Shown in pieces: positions 10,123-18,514 of a stretch of 64,000 nucleotides of DNA; position 1 is the stretch's first letter, and each line of letters starts with the position of its first letter. The notes below the pieces were generated by a model. It was not told the DNA's origin and made no database searches. It saw nothing but the letters and a program-made list of their open reading frames with translations. A program made the translations under genes and the position numbers. Source of the stretch: HTCC5015 sp051747425 (GTDB lineage Bacteria; Pseudomonadota; Gammaproteobacteria; HTCC5015); contig JBNJGD010000005.1 of assembly GCA_051747425.1 (NCBI GenBank), positions 1-64,000 on the forward strand, read 5' to 3'.

Positions 10123-10545
10123 ATGACAAAGAAAGCACAAGCAGGTTTCACCCTGATCGAACTCATGATCGTAGTTGCCATTATCGGTATTCTGGCCGCG
10201 ATCGCCATTCCCCAGTACCAGGATTACATCGCCCGTACTCAGGTTAACCGCGCCTACGGCGAACTGTCTGCCTACAAGACAGCCATTGAAGAGCGTCTGA
10301 TGCGTGGTGAAGGAACCGACATGACTGACGCCAATGACCTGGAGTCAATCGGCTACACCACTTCCTCCATTGCAACCGTCAGCGGCAGCATCAGCAATGC
10401 CGGCGCAGGTACAATCACTGCCACACTGAGCGGCGTAAGCCCTGAAGTGACTGGTGGCACCATTAACCTGGAGCGCAGTGGCGGCGAATACATCTGTACA
10501 CTGAGTGGCGTTGATGCCAAGTTCATCCCCCAAGGCTGCAGTTAA
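10123..10545 (+). CDS. pilA: Type IV major pilin (PilA/PilE-type)
   Basis: Structural subunit of the type IV pilus. The 140-residue prepilin has a short basic leader ending at Gly8, cleaved by PilD before Phe9 (AGFTLIELM), with the conserved Glu at mature position 5 and the hydrophobic N-terminal helix. The C-terminal disulfide loop is formed by Cys125 and Cys139. The protein ends in Ser140, directly after the last Cys, a feature linked in Pseudomonas group I pilins to glycan attachment by TfpO. AGGAG lies eight bases before the ATG. Behind a sigma-54 promoter and followed by a strong terminator, it is likely the most abundant product of the locus. Confidence 0.93.
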   Translation: MTKKAQAGFTLIELMIVVAIIGILAAIAIPQYQDYIARTQVNRAYGELSAYKTAIEERLMRGEGTDMTDANDLESIGYTTSSIATVSGSISNAGAGTITATLSGVSPEVTGGTINLERSGGEYICTLSGVDAKFIPQGCS

Positions 10546-10568
10546 TTTGACAGTCGCAGCTATTAAAG

Positions 10569-10596
10569 GCCCCGATCGCAAGATCGGGGCTTTTTT
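10569..10596 (+). terminator. Intrinsic terminator after the first pilin gene
   Basis: Stem GCCCCGATC / GATCGGGGC with a GCAA loop, followed by six T. The next gene's ATG begins at the base after the T tract, so the hairpin probably attenuates read-through into the ligase gene. Confidence 0.92.
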
Positions 10597-12504
10597 ATGA
10601 ACGCAAATTCCAACATTATTTATCCTGGGTTCTGGTTTGTACTAACCGGCCTGATACTGGCCTGCTTTCTCAACGGGGCCCTCTACACCCCCCTGCTTTA
10701 CACATTGACGATACTTCTGGTCAGCCTGCCTGGACTGGCTATGCTCGCACGCTCGGGCACGCTGCCTCCATGGACCACAACATGCACTCTCATCGCGGCT
10801 TATTGCGCGTGGGCATACATCTCACTGTTCTGGAGCCAGGCCAAGCTCAGCTCTGCAATCGCTGTAGCGCTCCCTCTGGCCCTGATAGGCGCCTTTTTTT
10901 CGACCAAAGCCCTGATCACAGGCACTGACAAAACCGCACCGTGGCATCCCGGCGCCAAAGCTGCCTTAGCAGGCAGGCTTATTTTCACTGCCACGGTGAT
11001 CGCCACGCTGCCACTTGTGGAATTCTTGATTACCGGTAACACCAGAAACGGCGGCGCTTTTTTGGACGACAACACCGCTGTTTCCATTTACTCACTACCG
11101 GCTTTTTGGGCCACTTTTACACTGCTCTCCAGCCAAGAGAGGGACCGGCGGACACTCTTGGCCAGCGCAGTATTATTTATTGCCTGCCTCGCCATTCTTT
11201 TCAGCCAATCCAGGGCAGGTATTGTAGCCATTGCCCTGAGTTTTGTTATTTCCTGCCTTTTTATGTTCAGGGGTGATATCACCGGAAAAATACAGCTGCG
11301 CGGCGCCCTGCTGGTGGCCTTGGTTTCCATGGCATCGCTTCTGACCTTCGACAAAATGACAGGAGATGGGATATACAGTTACCTGGATCGCGCAGGGAGA
11401 CTCGTTGGAGAATCCTCTGAGCTCAACTACACCCCGAGAACAGCCATGGCTCAAGGGGCCCTGAGGGCCGCGCAAGCACACCCGTTACTAGGCACCGGCT
11501 ATGGAACATACAACTCCGCCTACAAAAAATTTCGCCCTCGTGATGAACTCATTCAAGTAGGCGCCCATGCCCATAACGATTATGTCGAGCATCTGGCTGA
11601 AGGCGGCCCGGTTTTTCTGCTACTCCTGCTGAGCATCGGTGGAGTGCTGATATTTCGACTACTGCAACAAACAAAGTCCCCCACCGGCATGAGCGCCACA
11701 CTGGCTCTCAGCGCCTGGGGGCTCTATCTATTGATTCACGCGTTCTTCAACTTCCTGTTCTACATCATCCCCACGATGATTGTTCTGGGCATAGTTCTGG
11801 CTTTGTTGGACCACACGCCTGAAAAACCGGGCAAGAAGCTGGGACGGCTGTACGCATTCATATTACTATCCTTGACCACCCTCCACGGTCTGGACGCTTA
11901 TCACTTTGCCTATACTGAAAACCAGTTACCCCCTGTGATAGCCCCTGACTTCGAGTCCGACTCTGCAGAGAGAGGGTTCAACCTGTTCTACAAGGCTTTC
12001 ACCCCCTTGCGTACAGGCGCGTCCCAGCACCTCTCCGCCCAGTTCATCGACACAGCCCGCTCAACTGCAGAACCCGGTCTCAGAAACTACTACTACAACG
12101 AAGCGCAGCGTGAAATCTGCTACCAGGCGAGGCTGGGGGAGAAGGGGAAGCAACTATTCGCCAGATTGGCCACTGTCTACCATGAAGCACCAACGGTACC
12201 TCCACTGTGCCCGGACATTATGCCAACCGACAAGGAAACAGCTCTGGCACTATCCATTGCCGAGGCCCCATATGAAGACCTCGTGAACTACAAACTGTTA
12301 ATCGACTGGTATCGTACCAAGGGACAGGAGGACCAAGCCGGGGAACTGAAGGAGACATTGGGCGACATTCGCTATGCCTACGGAGAGCAATACCACTTTT
12401 TCCTGAACAAACTCCGCCTGGAAGGGGCAACAAACCCGGAATTTCTTCCCTACATACTATTTGCCAACAACACCGAAGCCCGGCAAGCGACTGAAAGACC
12501 CTGA
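10597..12504 (+). CDS. O-antigen-ligase-like protein, probable pilin oligosaccharyltransferase
   Basis: A 635-residue integral membrane protein with about 10-12 hydrophobic segments up to residue about 420 and a soluble C-terminal part. The Wzy_C/O-antigen ligase signature is visible in SQSRAGIVAI and in the large periplasmic loop with GTGYGTYNSAY and HAHNDYVEHLAEGG. Family members are WaaL ligases, Wzy polymerases and pilin glycosyltransferases (PilO/TfpO, PglL). The position directly after a pilin gene, between two pilins, favours a pilin glycosyltransferase of the TfpO/PglL type. There is almost no room for a separate ribosome-binding site, because the ATG abuts the terminator of the preceding gene; no better start was found downstream. 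The sugar donor is unknown. Confidence 0.8.
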   Translation: MNANSNIIYPGFWFVLTGLILACFLNGALYTPLLYTLTILLVSLPGLAMLARSGTLPPWTTTCTLIAAYCAWAYISLFWSQAKLSSAIAVALPLALIGAFFSTKALITGTDKTAPWHPGAKAALAGRLIFTATVIATLPLVEFLITGNTRNGGAFLDDNTAVSIYSLPAFWATFTLLSSQERDRRTLLASAVLFIACLAILFSQSRAGIVAIALSFVISCLFMFRGDITGKIQLRGALLVALVSMASLLTFDKMTGDGIYSYLDRAGRLVGESSELNYTPRTAMAQGALRAAQAHPLLGTGYGTYNSAYKKFRPRDELIQVGAHAHNDYVEHLAEGGPVFLLLLLSIGGVLIFRLLQQTKSPTGMSATLALSAWGLYLLIHAFFNFLFYIIPTMIVLGIVLALLDHTPEKPGKKLGRLYAFILLSLTTLHGLDAYHFAYTENQLPPVIAPDFESDSAERGFNLFYKAFTPLRTGASQHLSAQFIDTARSTAEPGLRNYYYNEAQREICYQARLGEKGKQLFARLATVYHEAPTVPPLCPDIMPTDKETALALSIAEAPYEDLVNYKLLIDWYRTKGQEDQAGELKETLGDIRYAYGEQYHFFLNKLRLEGATNPEFLPYILFANNTEARQATERP

Positions 12505-12527
12505 CACCAGACTCCAAAACGAATTAT

Positions 12528-12543
12528 GGGCACGGTTCTTGCA
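12528..12543 (+). promoter_or_regulatory. Sigma-54 promoter of the second pilin gene
   Basis: GGGCACGGTTCTTGCA matches TGGCACG-N4-TTGCA except for the first base, with correct spacing. The predicted start near 12554 leaves about a 100-base leader before the second pilin. It shows that the second pilin is an independent PilR/sigma-54 unit. Confidence 0.8.
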
Positions 12544-12657
12544 ACCAAAAATATACCGAATAGAACGACCCATTCCAGCAAGAATCGGTATAAACCGCAA
12601 AGCCTGAAAACGGGTCGAGACCCGCATAAAACCAATGACAAAAGGGGAGCATACAAA

Positions 12658-13107
12658 ATGAACACAAGGGCATATCACCATAGCAACAAAGGCTTTACTC
12701 TGATTGAACTCATGATTGTTGTCGCAATCATTGGCATCCTTGCAGCCATTGCCATTCCACAATACGGGCAATACATAGCGCGTACACAGCTAACCCGCAG
12801 CTACAGCGAGATATCGGCACTAAGAGCTGAGGCGGAGTTGATGATCATGGACGGCAATACCGGCTTCACCGCAGAAGACATCGGATTTAGTGCCACCGAC
12901 CTTTCCAGTAGCGGTGCACAAGCTAATTTCAACAATGACGGCTCCGGCAATATCTCCCTGACCATGGACGGGAGTGCTGCCGCCGACATCCAGGACGCCA
13001 TCATCACATTACTGAGGAGTACTGACGGCGGATGGTCCTGCGAGGTCACACCGAGCCCCAGCGGCTGGAAAACCGACTTTTTGCCATCCGGGTGCAGTGA
13101 AGCCTGA
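12658..13107 (+). CDS. Second type IV pilin
   Basis: A 149-residue prepilin with a 12-residue leader ending in Gly12, cleaved before Phe13 (KGFTLIELM). The first 45 mature residues are nearly identical to the first pilin, while the rest diverges. The C-terminal loop uses Cys128 and Cys146 and ends CSEA, so it lacks the terminal Ser of the first pilin. GGGGAG lies nine bases before the chosen ATG; an open frame extends upstream to 12526 but that part overlaps the promoter. It could be an alternative or minor pilin; which pilin dominates cannot be read from the sequence. Confidence 0.9.
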   Translation: MNTRAYHHSNKGFTLIELMIVVAIIGILAAIAIPQYGQYIARTQLTRSYSEISALRAEAELMIMDGNTGFTAEDIGFSATDLSSSGAQANFNNDGSGNISLTMDGSAAADIQDAIITLLRSTDGGWSCEVTPSPSGWKTDFLPSGCSEA

Positions 13108-13232
13108 TGCAGCTTCCACCTCCGGAGCAAGCTGCTCTCGGGTGGCTGTTTCACTCTTTATCGGGTGGGCTACTCATATGCCGTTAGCTGCAGTAGACTA
13201 GTCCCAATAGCAGCTAAATCACATTCAGTATT

Positions 13233-14942
13233 ATGGCGACAGACCCACAGAAACCGGCACCCTTGACCGGCTTCCCCCGGAAGCTTGTTCTCAAGAATGT
13301 CCTTAGTGAAGAGGACGCGCAAAAGGCGCTGGCCGCTGCGCAAAAGGACAAGATTTCCTTTATCGACTATGTGGTCAGCAAAAAAGTCGTGCCGGCCAAA
13401 ACCGTTTGCGATGTAGCCAGCCACGACTTCGGCCTGCCTGCCTGTGATATTGACAATATCGACATCGACCCCGAAATTATCAAAAAGGTCGATGAGAAAC
13501 TGATCAACGCCCACAAGGTCCTGCCAATTTTTCAGCGGGGCAAAAAGCTGTTTATTGCCCTTTCCGACCCGCTGAAGCTGAATGCTGTCGATGAAATCAA
13601 GTTCAATACCGGCTTGCAGACCGAGCCGATCCTGGCCGAGCACGACCGCCTTCTTAAAGCCATTGAAACCGTACAAAATGCGACGGACGGCGGCCTGGGA
13701 GACCTCGACGACGATCTGGAGAATCTTGATGTCGAAGGTGGTGAGGAAGAGGAAGCCGCCGACCCCAACGATGTTGCCGACGACACCCCGGTGGTCAAAT
13801 TCGTCAACAAGGTGCTGCTCGACGCCATCAACAAGGGCGCTTCGGACATTCACCTAGAGCCCTACGAAAAATTCTGTCGCGTGCGTTTCCGCGTCGACGG
13901 CATGCTCAAGGAAGTGGCAAAGCCACCGCTTTCCTGGACACCGCGACTGATTGCCCGCCTCAAGGTGATGTCCAGAATGGACATTTCCGAGCGCCGTATA
14001 CCGCAAGATGGCCGCATCAAGCTGAAATTGTCCAAGAACCGGGCCATTGATTTCCGCGTCAACACCTGTCCGACGCTCTTTGGCGAGAAAATCGTGCTGC
14101 GGATTCTGGACCCCAGCAGCGCCACTTTGGGCATCGACATGCTGGGCTACGAGCCGGAGCAGAAGAAGGCCTATATGGACGCTCTGGCCAACCCCTACGG
14201 CATGATTCTGGTGACCGGCCCCACGGGCAGCGGCAAGACGGTCTCCCTTTACACCGGCCTGAACATTCTCAACACCGAGGAAGTCAATATTTCCACCGCC
14301 GAGGATCCGGCCGAAATCAACCTCCCCGGCATTAACCAGGTCAATGTGAACCCCAAGCAAGGGCTCGACTTTGCCGCCGCACTCAAGGCCTTTTTGCGCC
14401 AGGATCCGGACATCATCATGGTCGGCGAGATTCGCGACCTGGAAACCGCTGGCATCGCCATCAAGGCCGCCCAGACCGGCCACATGGTGATGTCGACGCT
14501 GCACACCAACGACGCGCCGCAAACCCTGGCACGAATGATCAATATGGGTGTGCCCGCCTTTAACCTGGCCACTGCCGTCAATCTGATCATCGCCCAGCGT
14601 TTGGCGCGCCGCCTGTGTAGCGAGTGCAAAACCCCGGACGACATCCCCCGCGAGGCCCTTCTCGAAGCCGGTTTCCAGGAGGATGAGGTGGACGAAATTA
14701 AACCCTACAAGGCCGTAGGCTGTGACAACTGCAATGAAGGCTACAAGGGCCGCGTGGGCATCTATCAGGTGATGCCCATTTCCGAAGAAACATCAAAGCT
14801 GATCATGAAAGGCGCCAACGCTATCGAATTGGCAGAACAGGCCAAGGCTGAAGGCATTAACGATATCCGTCGCTCCGGCCTGTTGAAAGTCAAACAGGGC
14901 GTTACCAGCTTGGCAGAGTGCAACCGCGTGACCATGGACTAA
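13233..14942 (+). CDS. pilB: Type IV pilus assembly ATPase PilB
   Basis: Cytoplasmic hexameric ATPase that powers pilus extension. The 569 residues show the N-terminal GSPII_E/MshEN-type domain, Walker A GPTGSGKT at 329-336, the Asp box and Walker B region (DPDIIMVGEIRD), the His box (STLHTNDAPQTL), and a tetracysteine zinc site formed by C462/C465 and C497/C500. It begins the pilBCD-coaE run; pilC starts four bases after the stop, so translation is likely coupled. The ribosome-binding site is weak. Confidence 0.97.
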   Translation: MATDPQKPAPLTGFPRKLVLKNVLSEEDAQKALAAAQKDKISFIDYVVSKKVVPAKTVCDVASHDFGLPACDIDNIDIDPEIIKKVDEKLINAHKVLPIFQRGKKLFIALSDPLKLNAVDEIKFNTGLQTEPILAEHDRLLKAIETVQNATDGGLGDLDDDLENLDVEGGEEEEAADPNDVADDTPVVKFVNKVLLDAINKGASDIHLEPYEKFCRVRFRVDGMLKEVAKPPLSWTPRLIARLKVMSRMDISERRIPQDGRIKLKLSKNRAIDFRVNTCPTLFGEKIVLRILDPSSATLGIDMLGYEPEQKKAYMDALANPYGMILVTGPTGSGKTVSLYTGLNILNTEEVNISTAEDPAEINLPGINQVNVNPKQGLDFAAALKAFLRQDPDIIMVGEIRDLETAGIAIKAAQTGHMVMSTLHTNDAPQTLARMINMGVPAFNLATAVNLIIAQRLARRLCSECKTPDDIPREALLEAGFQEDEVDEIKPYKAVGCDNCNEGYKGRVGIYQVMPISEETSKLIMKGANAIELAEQAKAEGINDIRRSGLLKVKQGVTSLAECNRVTMD

Positions 14943-14946
14943 GGCA

Positions 14947-16167
14947 ATGGCAGATAAATCCAGCAAATCAACATTCGTCTACAAAGGCGCCGACCGCAAA
15001 GGCCGCAAGGTCGAAGGGGAAATGGACGGTTTCAATGCCGACCTGATCAAAGCGCAATTGCGCCAAAAAGGCATTACGCCCTCGAGCGTTCGCAAGAAAC
15101 CCAAACCCTTGTTTGGTGGCAGTAGTGGCCAAAAGATCACCCCTGGTGACATTGCTGTATTTGCCCGCCAAATGGCCACTATGATGTCTTCAGGGGTTCC
15201 TCTGGTTCAGGCCTTTGAGATCGTCGGCAGCAGCGCCGAAAACCCCAACCTGAAAAAACTGATCTACGCCATCAAAAACGATGTAGAGGGCGGCGCCAAT
15301 TTTGCCGACGCCCTGGCCAATCACCCAAAACACTTTGACAGCTTGTTTGTAAACTTGGTGGCAGCGGGCGAGGCCTCGGGTGCGCTGGAATCCCTGCTCG
15401 ACAAACTGGCAACTTACAAGGAAAAAAGCGAAGCCATCAAGAAAAAGGTCAAAAAAGCCATGACCTATCCCATTGCAGTGATGATTGTTGCCGTCATCGT
15501 CACCGCTATCCTCCTTGTCTTCGTGGTTCCACAGTTTGAATCCATGTTTAAGGGCTTTGGCGCCGACCTGCCGGCCTTCACCCAAATGGTGGTGGATATG
15601 TCGAAATGGCTGAGAACCAACGGCTGGATGCTGGTCATCGTTGGCGCGGGCATTTCGTTTGGCTTTGTTCAGCTCAAGCAAAGAGTGCCAATGGTCGGTA
15701 TTTACCTGGACAAAATGGCCATCAAGGCGCCCATTTTCGGCAACATCACCAACTCTTCCATTCATGCTCGTTTCGCACGGACCCTGGCGACCATGTTTGC
15801 CGCCGGTGTGCCGCTGGTCGAGTCCATGGACTCCATTGCCAAAGCGGTCAACAACCATGTTTATTACGAGGGCATCATGCGCATCCGTGACGAAGTGGCC
15901 TCGGGCGACCCACTCACTGCTTCCATGAAGCGCACTCAATTGTTTCCCAATATGATGCTGGCAATGGTTCAGATTGGCGAGGAGTCGGGTTCGATCGACT
16001 CCATGTTGCTTAAGGTGGCCGACTTCTACGAAGAGGAAGTCGACAACGCGGTCGATAACCTGAGCAGCCTGATGGAGCCGATGATCATGTCGGTACTGGG
16101 CGTGCTGGTCGGCGGCATGGTCGTTGCCATGTACCTGCCGATTTTCAAAATGGCCTCCACAATCTAA
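14947..16167 (+). CDS. pilC: Type IV pilus inner-membrane platform protein PilC
   Basis: Polytopic inner-membrane platform that links the assembly ATPase to pilin insertion. The 406 residues contain two GspF/T2SSF domains (about 70-195 and 275-400), with membrane segments such as TYPIAVMIVAVIVTAILLVFV and a C-terminal one, and the motif GEASGALE and its repeat GEESGSID. Position between pilB and pilD is canonical. Intact length. Confidence 0.96.
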   Translation: MADKSSKSTFVYKGADRKGRKVEGEMDGFNADLIKAQLRQKGITPSSVRKKPKPLFGGSSGQKITPGDIAVFARQMATMMSSGVPLVQAFEIVGSSAENPNLKKLIYAIKNDVEGGANFADALANHPKHFDSLFVNLVAAGEASGALESLLDKLATYKEKSEAIKKKVKKAMTYPIAVMIVAVIVTAILLVFVVPQFESMFKGFGADLPAFTQMVVDMSKWLRTNGWMLVIVGAGISFGFVQLKQRVPMVGIYLDKMAIKAPIFGNITNSSIHARFARTLATMFAAGVPLVESMDSIAKAVNNHVYYEGIMRIRDEVASGDPLTASMKRTQLFPNMMLAMVQIGEESGSIDSMLLKVADFYEEEVDNAVDNLSSLMEPMIMSVLGVLVGGMVVAMYLPIFKMASTI

Positions 16168-16179
16168 CAAAGGCAAAGC

Positions 16180-17064
16180 ATGCTTGATTCAATTGTTAGC
16201 GGGTTCCAGCAGAGCCCGCTTTTTTTCTACAGCGCGGTGTTTGTTCTCGCCGCCGCCATCGGCAGCTTTATCAATGTCGTCATTCATCGCTTCCCAATTA
16301 TGATGGAGCGGGAATTCAAGCAAAGTTGTGAAGAGTACTTTGAGAGCGAGTGCACCGCTCAACAGGCCGGCGTCGACGATCCGCAATTCAACTTGGTCAA
16401 GCCGGCTTCACGCTGTCCCAGATGCGGCGAGGGCATCCGTCCCTGGCACAACCTGCCCATCATTGGCTATCTGTGGCTGAGAGGCCGTTGCAAGAGCTGT
16501 GGAGAACGCATTTCCCTTCAGTACCCTGCGGTAGAGCTGCTCACGGCAATCACCGTAACCGCTGCTGCAGTCATGCTGGGCCCCACGGTCGCCTTTGCCG
16601 CCGCAGCCGTCTTTACCTTTTACCTGATCGCCATGAGCGGCATCGACATCAAAATACAGATGCTGCCCGACGCCATGACTCTTCCACTGCTTTGGCTGGG
16701 ACTGCTGCTCAGCCTGGTGCCGGTGTTTATCGACCCGACACAAGCCATTCTCGGTGCCGCCTTGGGCTACCTGTCCCTGTGGAGTGTCTACTGGCTGTTC
16801 AAGCTGGCCACCGGCAAGGAGGGCATGGGCTACGGCGATTTCAAACTATTGGCTCTCCTCGGCGCATGGACCGGCCCCACGATGCTGCCCCTGATTATCG
16901 TCGGCTCGGCCGCCGCCGGTGCCCTTATCGGACTCACACTGATCGTCGTTCAGGGCCGGGACAAGGCGGCGCCCATGCCCTTCGGCCCCTATCTGGCCAT
17001 TGCCGGCTGGATTGCCTTTCTTTGGGGAGACCGTATTATGGGTTCCTATCTGGGGATGTTTTAG
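16180..17064 (+). CDS. pilD: Prepilin peptidase / N-methyltransferase PilD
   Basis: Bifunctional membrane enzyme that cuts prepilins after Gly and methylates the new Phe. The 294 residues hold the N-terminal methyltransferase domain with its zinc tetracysteine (C79, C82, C104, C107) and a polytopic A24 aspartic peptidase domain with catalytic Asp156 (SGIDIK) and Asp220 (GYGDFK). It can process both pilins in this locus and any type II secretion pseudopilins. coaE follows eight bases after the stop. Confidence 0.97.
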   Translation: MLDSIVSGFQQSPLFFYSAVFVLAAAIGSFINVVIHRFPIMMEREFKQSCEEYFESECTAQQAGVDDPQFNLVKPASRCPRCGEGIRPWHNLPIIGYLWLRGRCKSCGERISLQYPAVELLTAITVTAAAVMLGPTVAFAAAAVFTFYLIAMSGIDIKIQMLPDAMTLPLLWLGLLLSLVPVFIDPTQAILGAALGYLSLWSVYWLFKLATGKEGMGYGDFKLLALLGAWTGPTMLPLIIVGSAAAGALIGLTLIVVQGRDKAAPMPFGPYLAIAGWIAFLWGDRIMGSYLGMF

Positions 17065-17072
17065 GGGGCAGC

Positions 17073-17690
17073 ATGTATGTAGTCGGCATTACAGGCGGCA
17101 TCGGCAGCGGCAAAACTACCGTGGCCGATCTCTTTGCCGATCTCGGCACCCCCGTCATCGATGCCGACCAGGCCTCCCGGACCATCGTAGAGCCGGGCCA
17201 GCCGGCGCTTTCGCAGATTGTCGATGTCTTTGGCCGACACATATTGCGAAACGATGGTCACCTGGATCGCCCTGCCCTTAGGGATATCGTATTTTCCGCC
17301 CCGGAAAAGCGGCAACAACTGGAAGCCATTACCCACCCCGCCATCCGCCAGCACATGATGCAGCAACTGCGCCAGAGCCAGGGTCCCTACGCGCTGATGG
17401 TCATACCACTGCTGATAGACACCGGCCACTGGGAGATGATTGACCGGGTTCTGGTGGTGGATGTCGACGAGCACAACCAGCTCGAACGGGTGATGCAAAG
17501 AGACGGCCTCAGCGAGGAACAGGTGCGCAATATCTTCGATGCGCAAATCTCCCGGGAGGAGCGTTTGGCCGCCGCCGACGATATTATTCTGAACGCCCAC
17601 GACATGGACCACCTGCGCCAGGAAGTCGCCCATTTACACGCGCTCTACAGCGTATACGGCAGCGACTACAAGGATGAAGTCAACGCCTGA
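17073..17690 (+). CDS. coaE: Dephospho-CoA kinase
   Basis: Phosphorylates the 3'-hydroxyl of dephospho-CoA, the last step of coenzyme A synthesis. The 205-residue P-loop kinase shows GGIGSGKT at residues 8-15, the DADQASR segment and the C-terminal RxxxQ-type lid region (REERLAAADDII). The start was placed at the ATG directly before the P-loop strand (MYVVGITGG), preceded by GGGGGC; the open frame further upstream overlaps pilD. The pilD-coaE pairing is standard in this group. Confidence 0.96.
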   Translation: MYVVGITGGIGSGKTTVADLFADLGTPVIDADQASRTIVEPGQPALSQIVDVFGRHILRNDGHLDRPALRDIVFSAPEKRQQLEAITHPAIRQHMMQQLRQSQGPYALMVIPLLIDTGHWEMIDRVLVVDVDEHNQLERVMQRDGLSEEQVRNIFDAQISREERLAAADDIILNAHDMDHLRQEVAHLHALYSVYGSDYKDEVNA

Positions 17691-17734
17691 TCCCGTTACA
17701 CTAGAGCCTTTCCACCGGCCCAGGTGATATATCC

Positions 17735-18505
17735 GTGCTCGACCCCATCGTTTTTGAACAACCGCTGAATGAGAGGACGCGTATTTTCCTGCGTCTGGAG
17801 CGTTTGTTCCAACGCATCGACCACCACGCCAATCTCGACTCTCACTGGGACTCACAGGCCTGTATACGCTACCTGGTGGAGCTGTGCGAGCTGGCCAATC
17901 GGGGCGACCTGAAATCGGATGTCATCAAAGAGCTGGAACGGCAACACCTTGCCCTGAAACCCTTGATGGAAGAGAGCGGGGTCGATCACGCCCGACTGCA
18001 GTCGCTACTGGAACGCCAACAGACACTACAGACGGCCATTTGTGACACCGACGGTCGAATGACCAAGCGCCTGCGCAGCGATGAGCTGGTCAACGCCATT
18101 CAGCAGCGGGCCTGCATGCCCGGCGGCGGTTGCGACTTCGACCTGCCCTCCTACCACTTCTGGCTCTCGCAGCCACTGTCGGAGCGGCTGGCCAAGATTG
18201 ACCACTGGCTGGAACCCTTTGACCATGTGCGCGAGGCTATCAGCCTGTGTCTGGAAGTGTTGCGACTGAGTGCGCGCAGCAGGACGGTTGTTGCGGAAAA
18301 GGGCTTTTACGAACAGAGTCTGGACACCCGCCGGCCACCACAACTGCTGCGCCTGATCCTGCCCCGTGACAGCATCTGCTACCCCGAGGTCAGCGCCGGC
18401 AAACACCGCTTTTCCATTCGCTTCTTTAGCGTACCCGACACCTGCCAGCGACCAGTGCCATGCGACCAGGATGTTGAGTTTTCCCTCTCCAGTTGCGGCG
18501 TCTGA
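17735..18505 (+). CDS. zapD: Cell division protein ZapD
   Basis: Cytosolic FtsZ-bundling protein (DUF1342/YacF) that stabilises the Z ring. The 256 residues match the family: FEQPLNERTRIFLRLE at the N-terminus, the helical core (LANRGDLKSDVIKELERQ), GGGCDFDLPSYHFWL, and a C-terminal beta domain. It begins with GTG, preceded by AGGTGA at a good distance. In many relatives yacG lies next to zapD; no yacG frame is present on either side here. Confidence 0.94.
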   Translation: MLDPIVFEQPLNERTRIFLRLERLFQRIDHHANLDSHWDSQACIRYLVELCELANRGDLKSDVIKELERQHLALKPLMEESGVDHARLQSLLERQQTLQTAICDTDGRMTKRLRSDELVNAIQQRACMPGGGCDFDLPSYHFWLSQPLSERLAKIDHWLEPFDHVREAISLCLEVLRLSARSRTVVAEKGFYEQSLDTRRPPQLLRLILPRDSICYPEVSAGKHRFSIRFFSVPDTCQRPVPCDQDVEFSLSSCGV

Positions 18506-18514
18506 AGCGAATCA

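Noticed and set aside
13108..13160. Possible terminator after the second pilin gene
   Set aside because: The arms CAGC...CACC / GGTGG...CTG pair with several gaps and there is no clear T tract.
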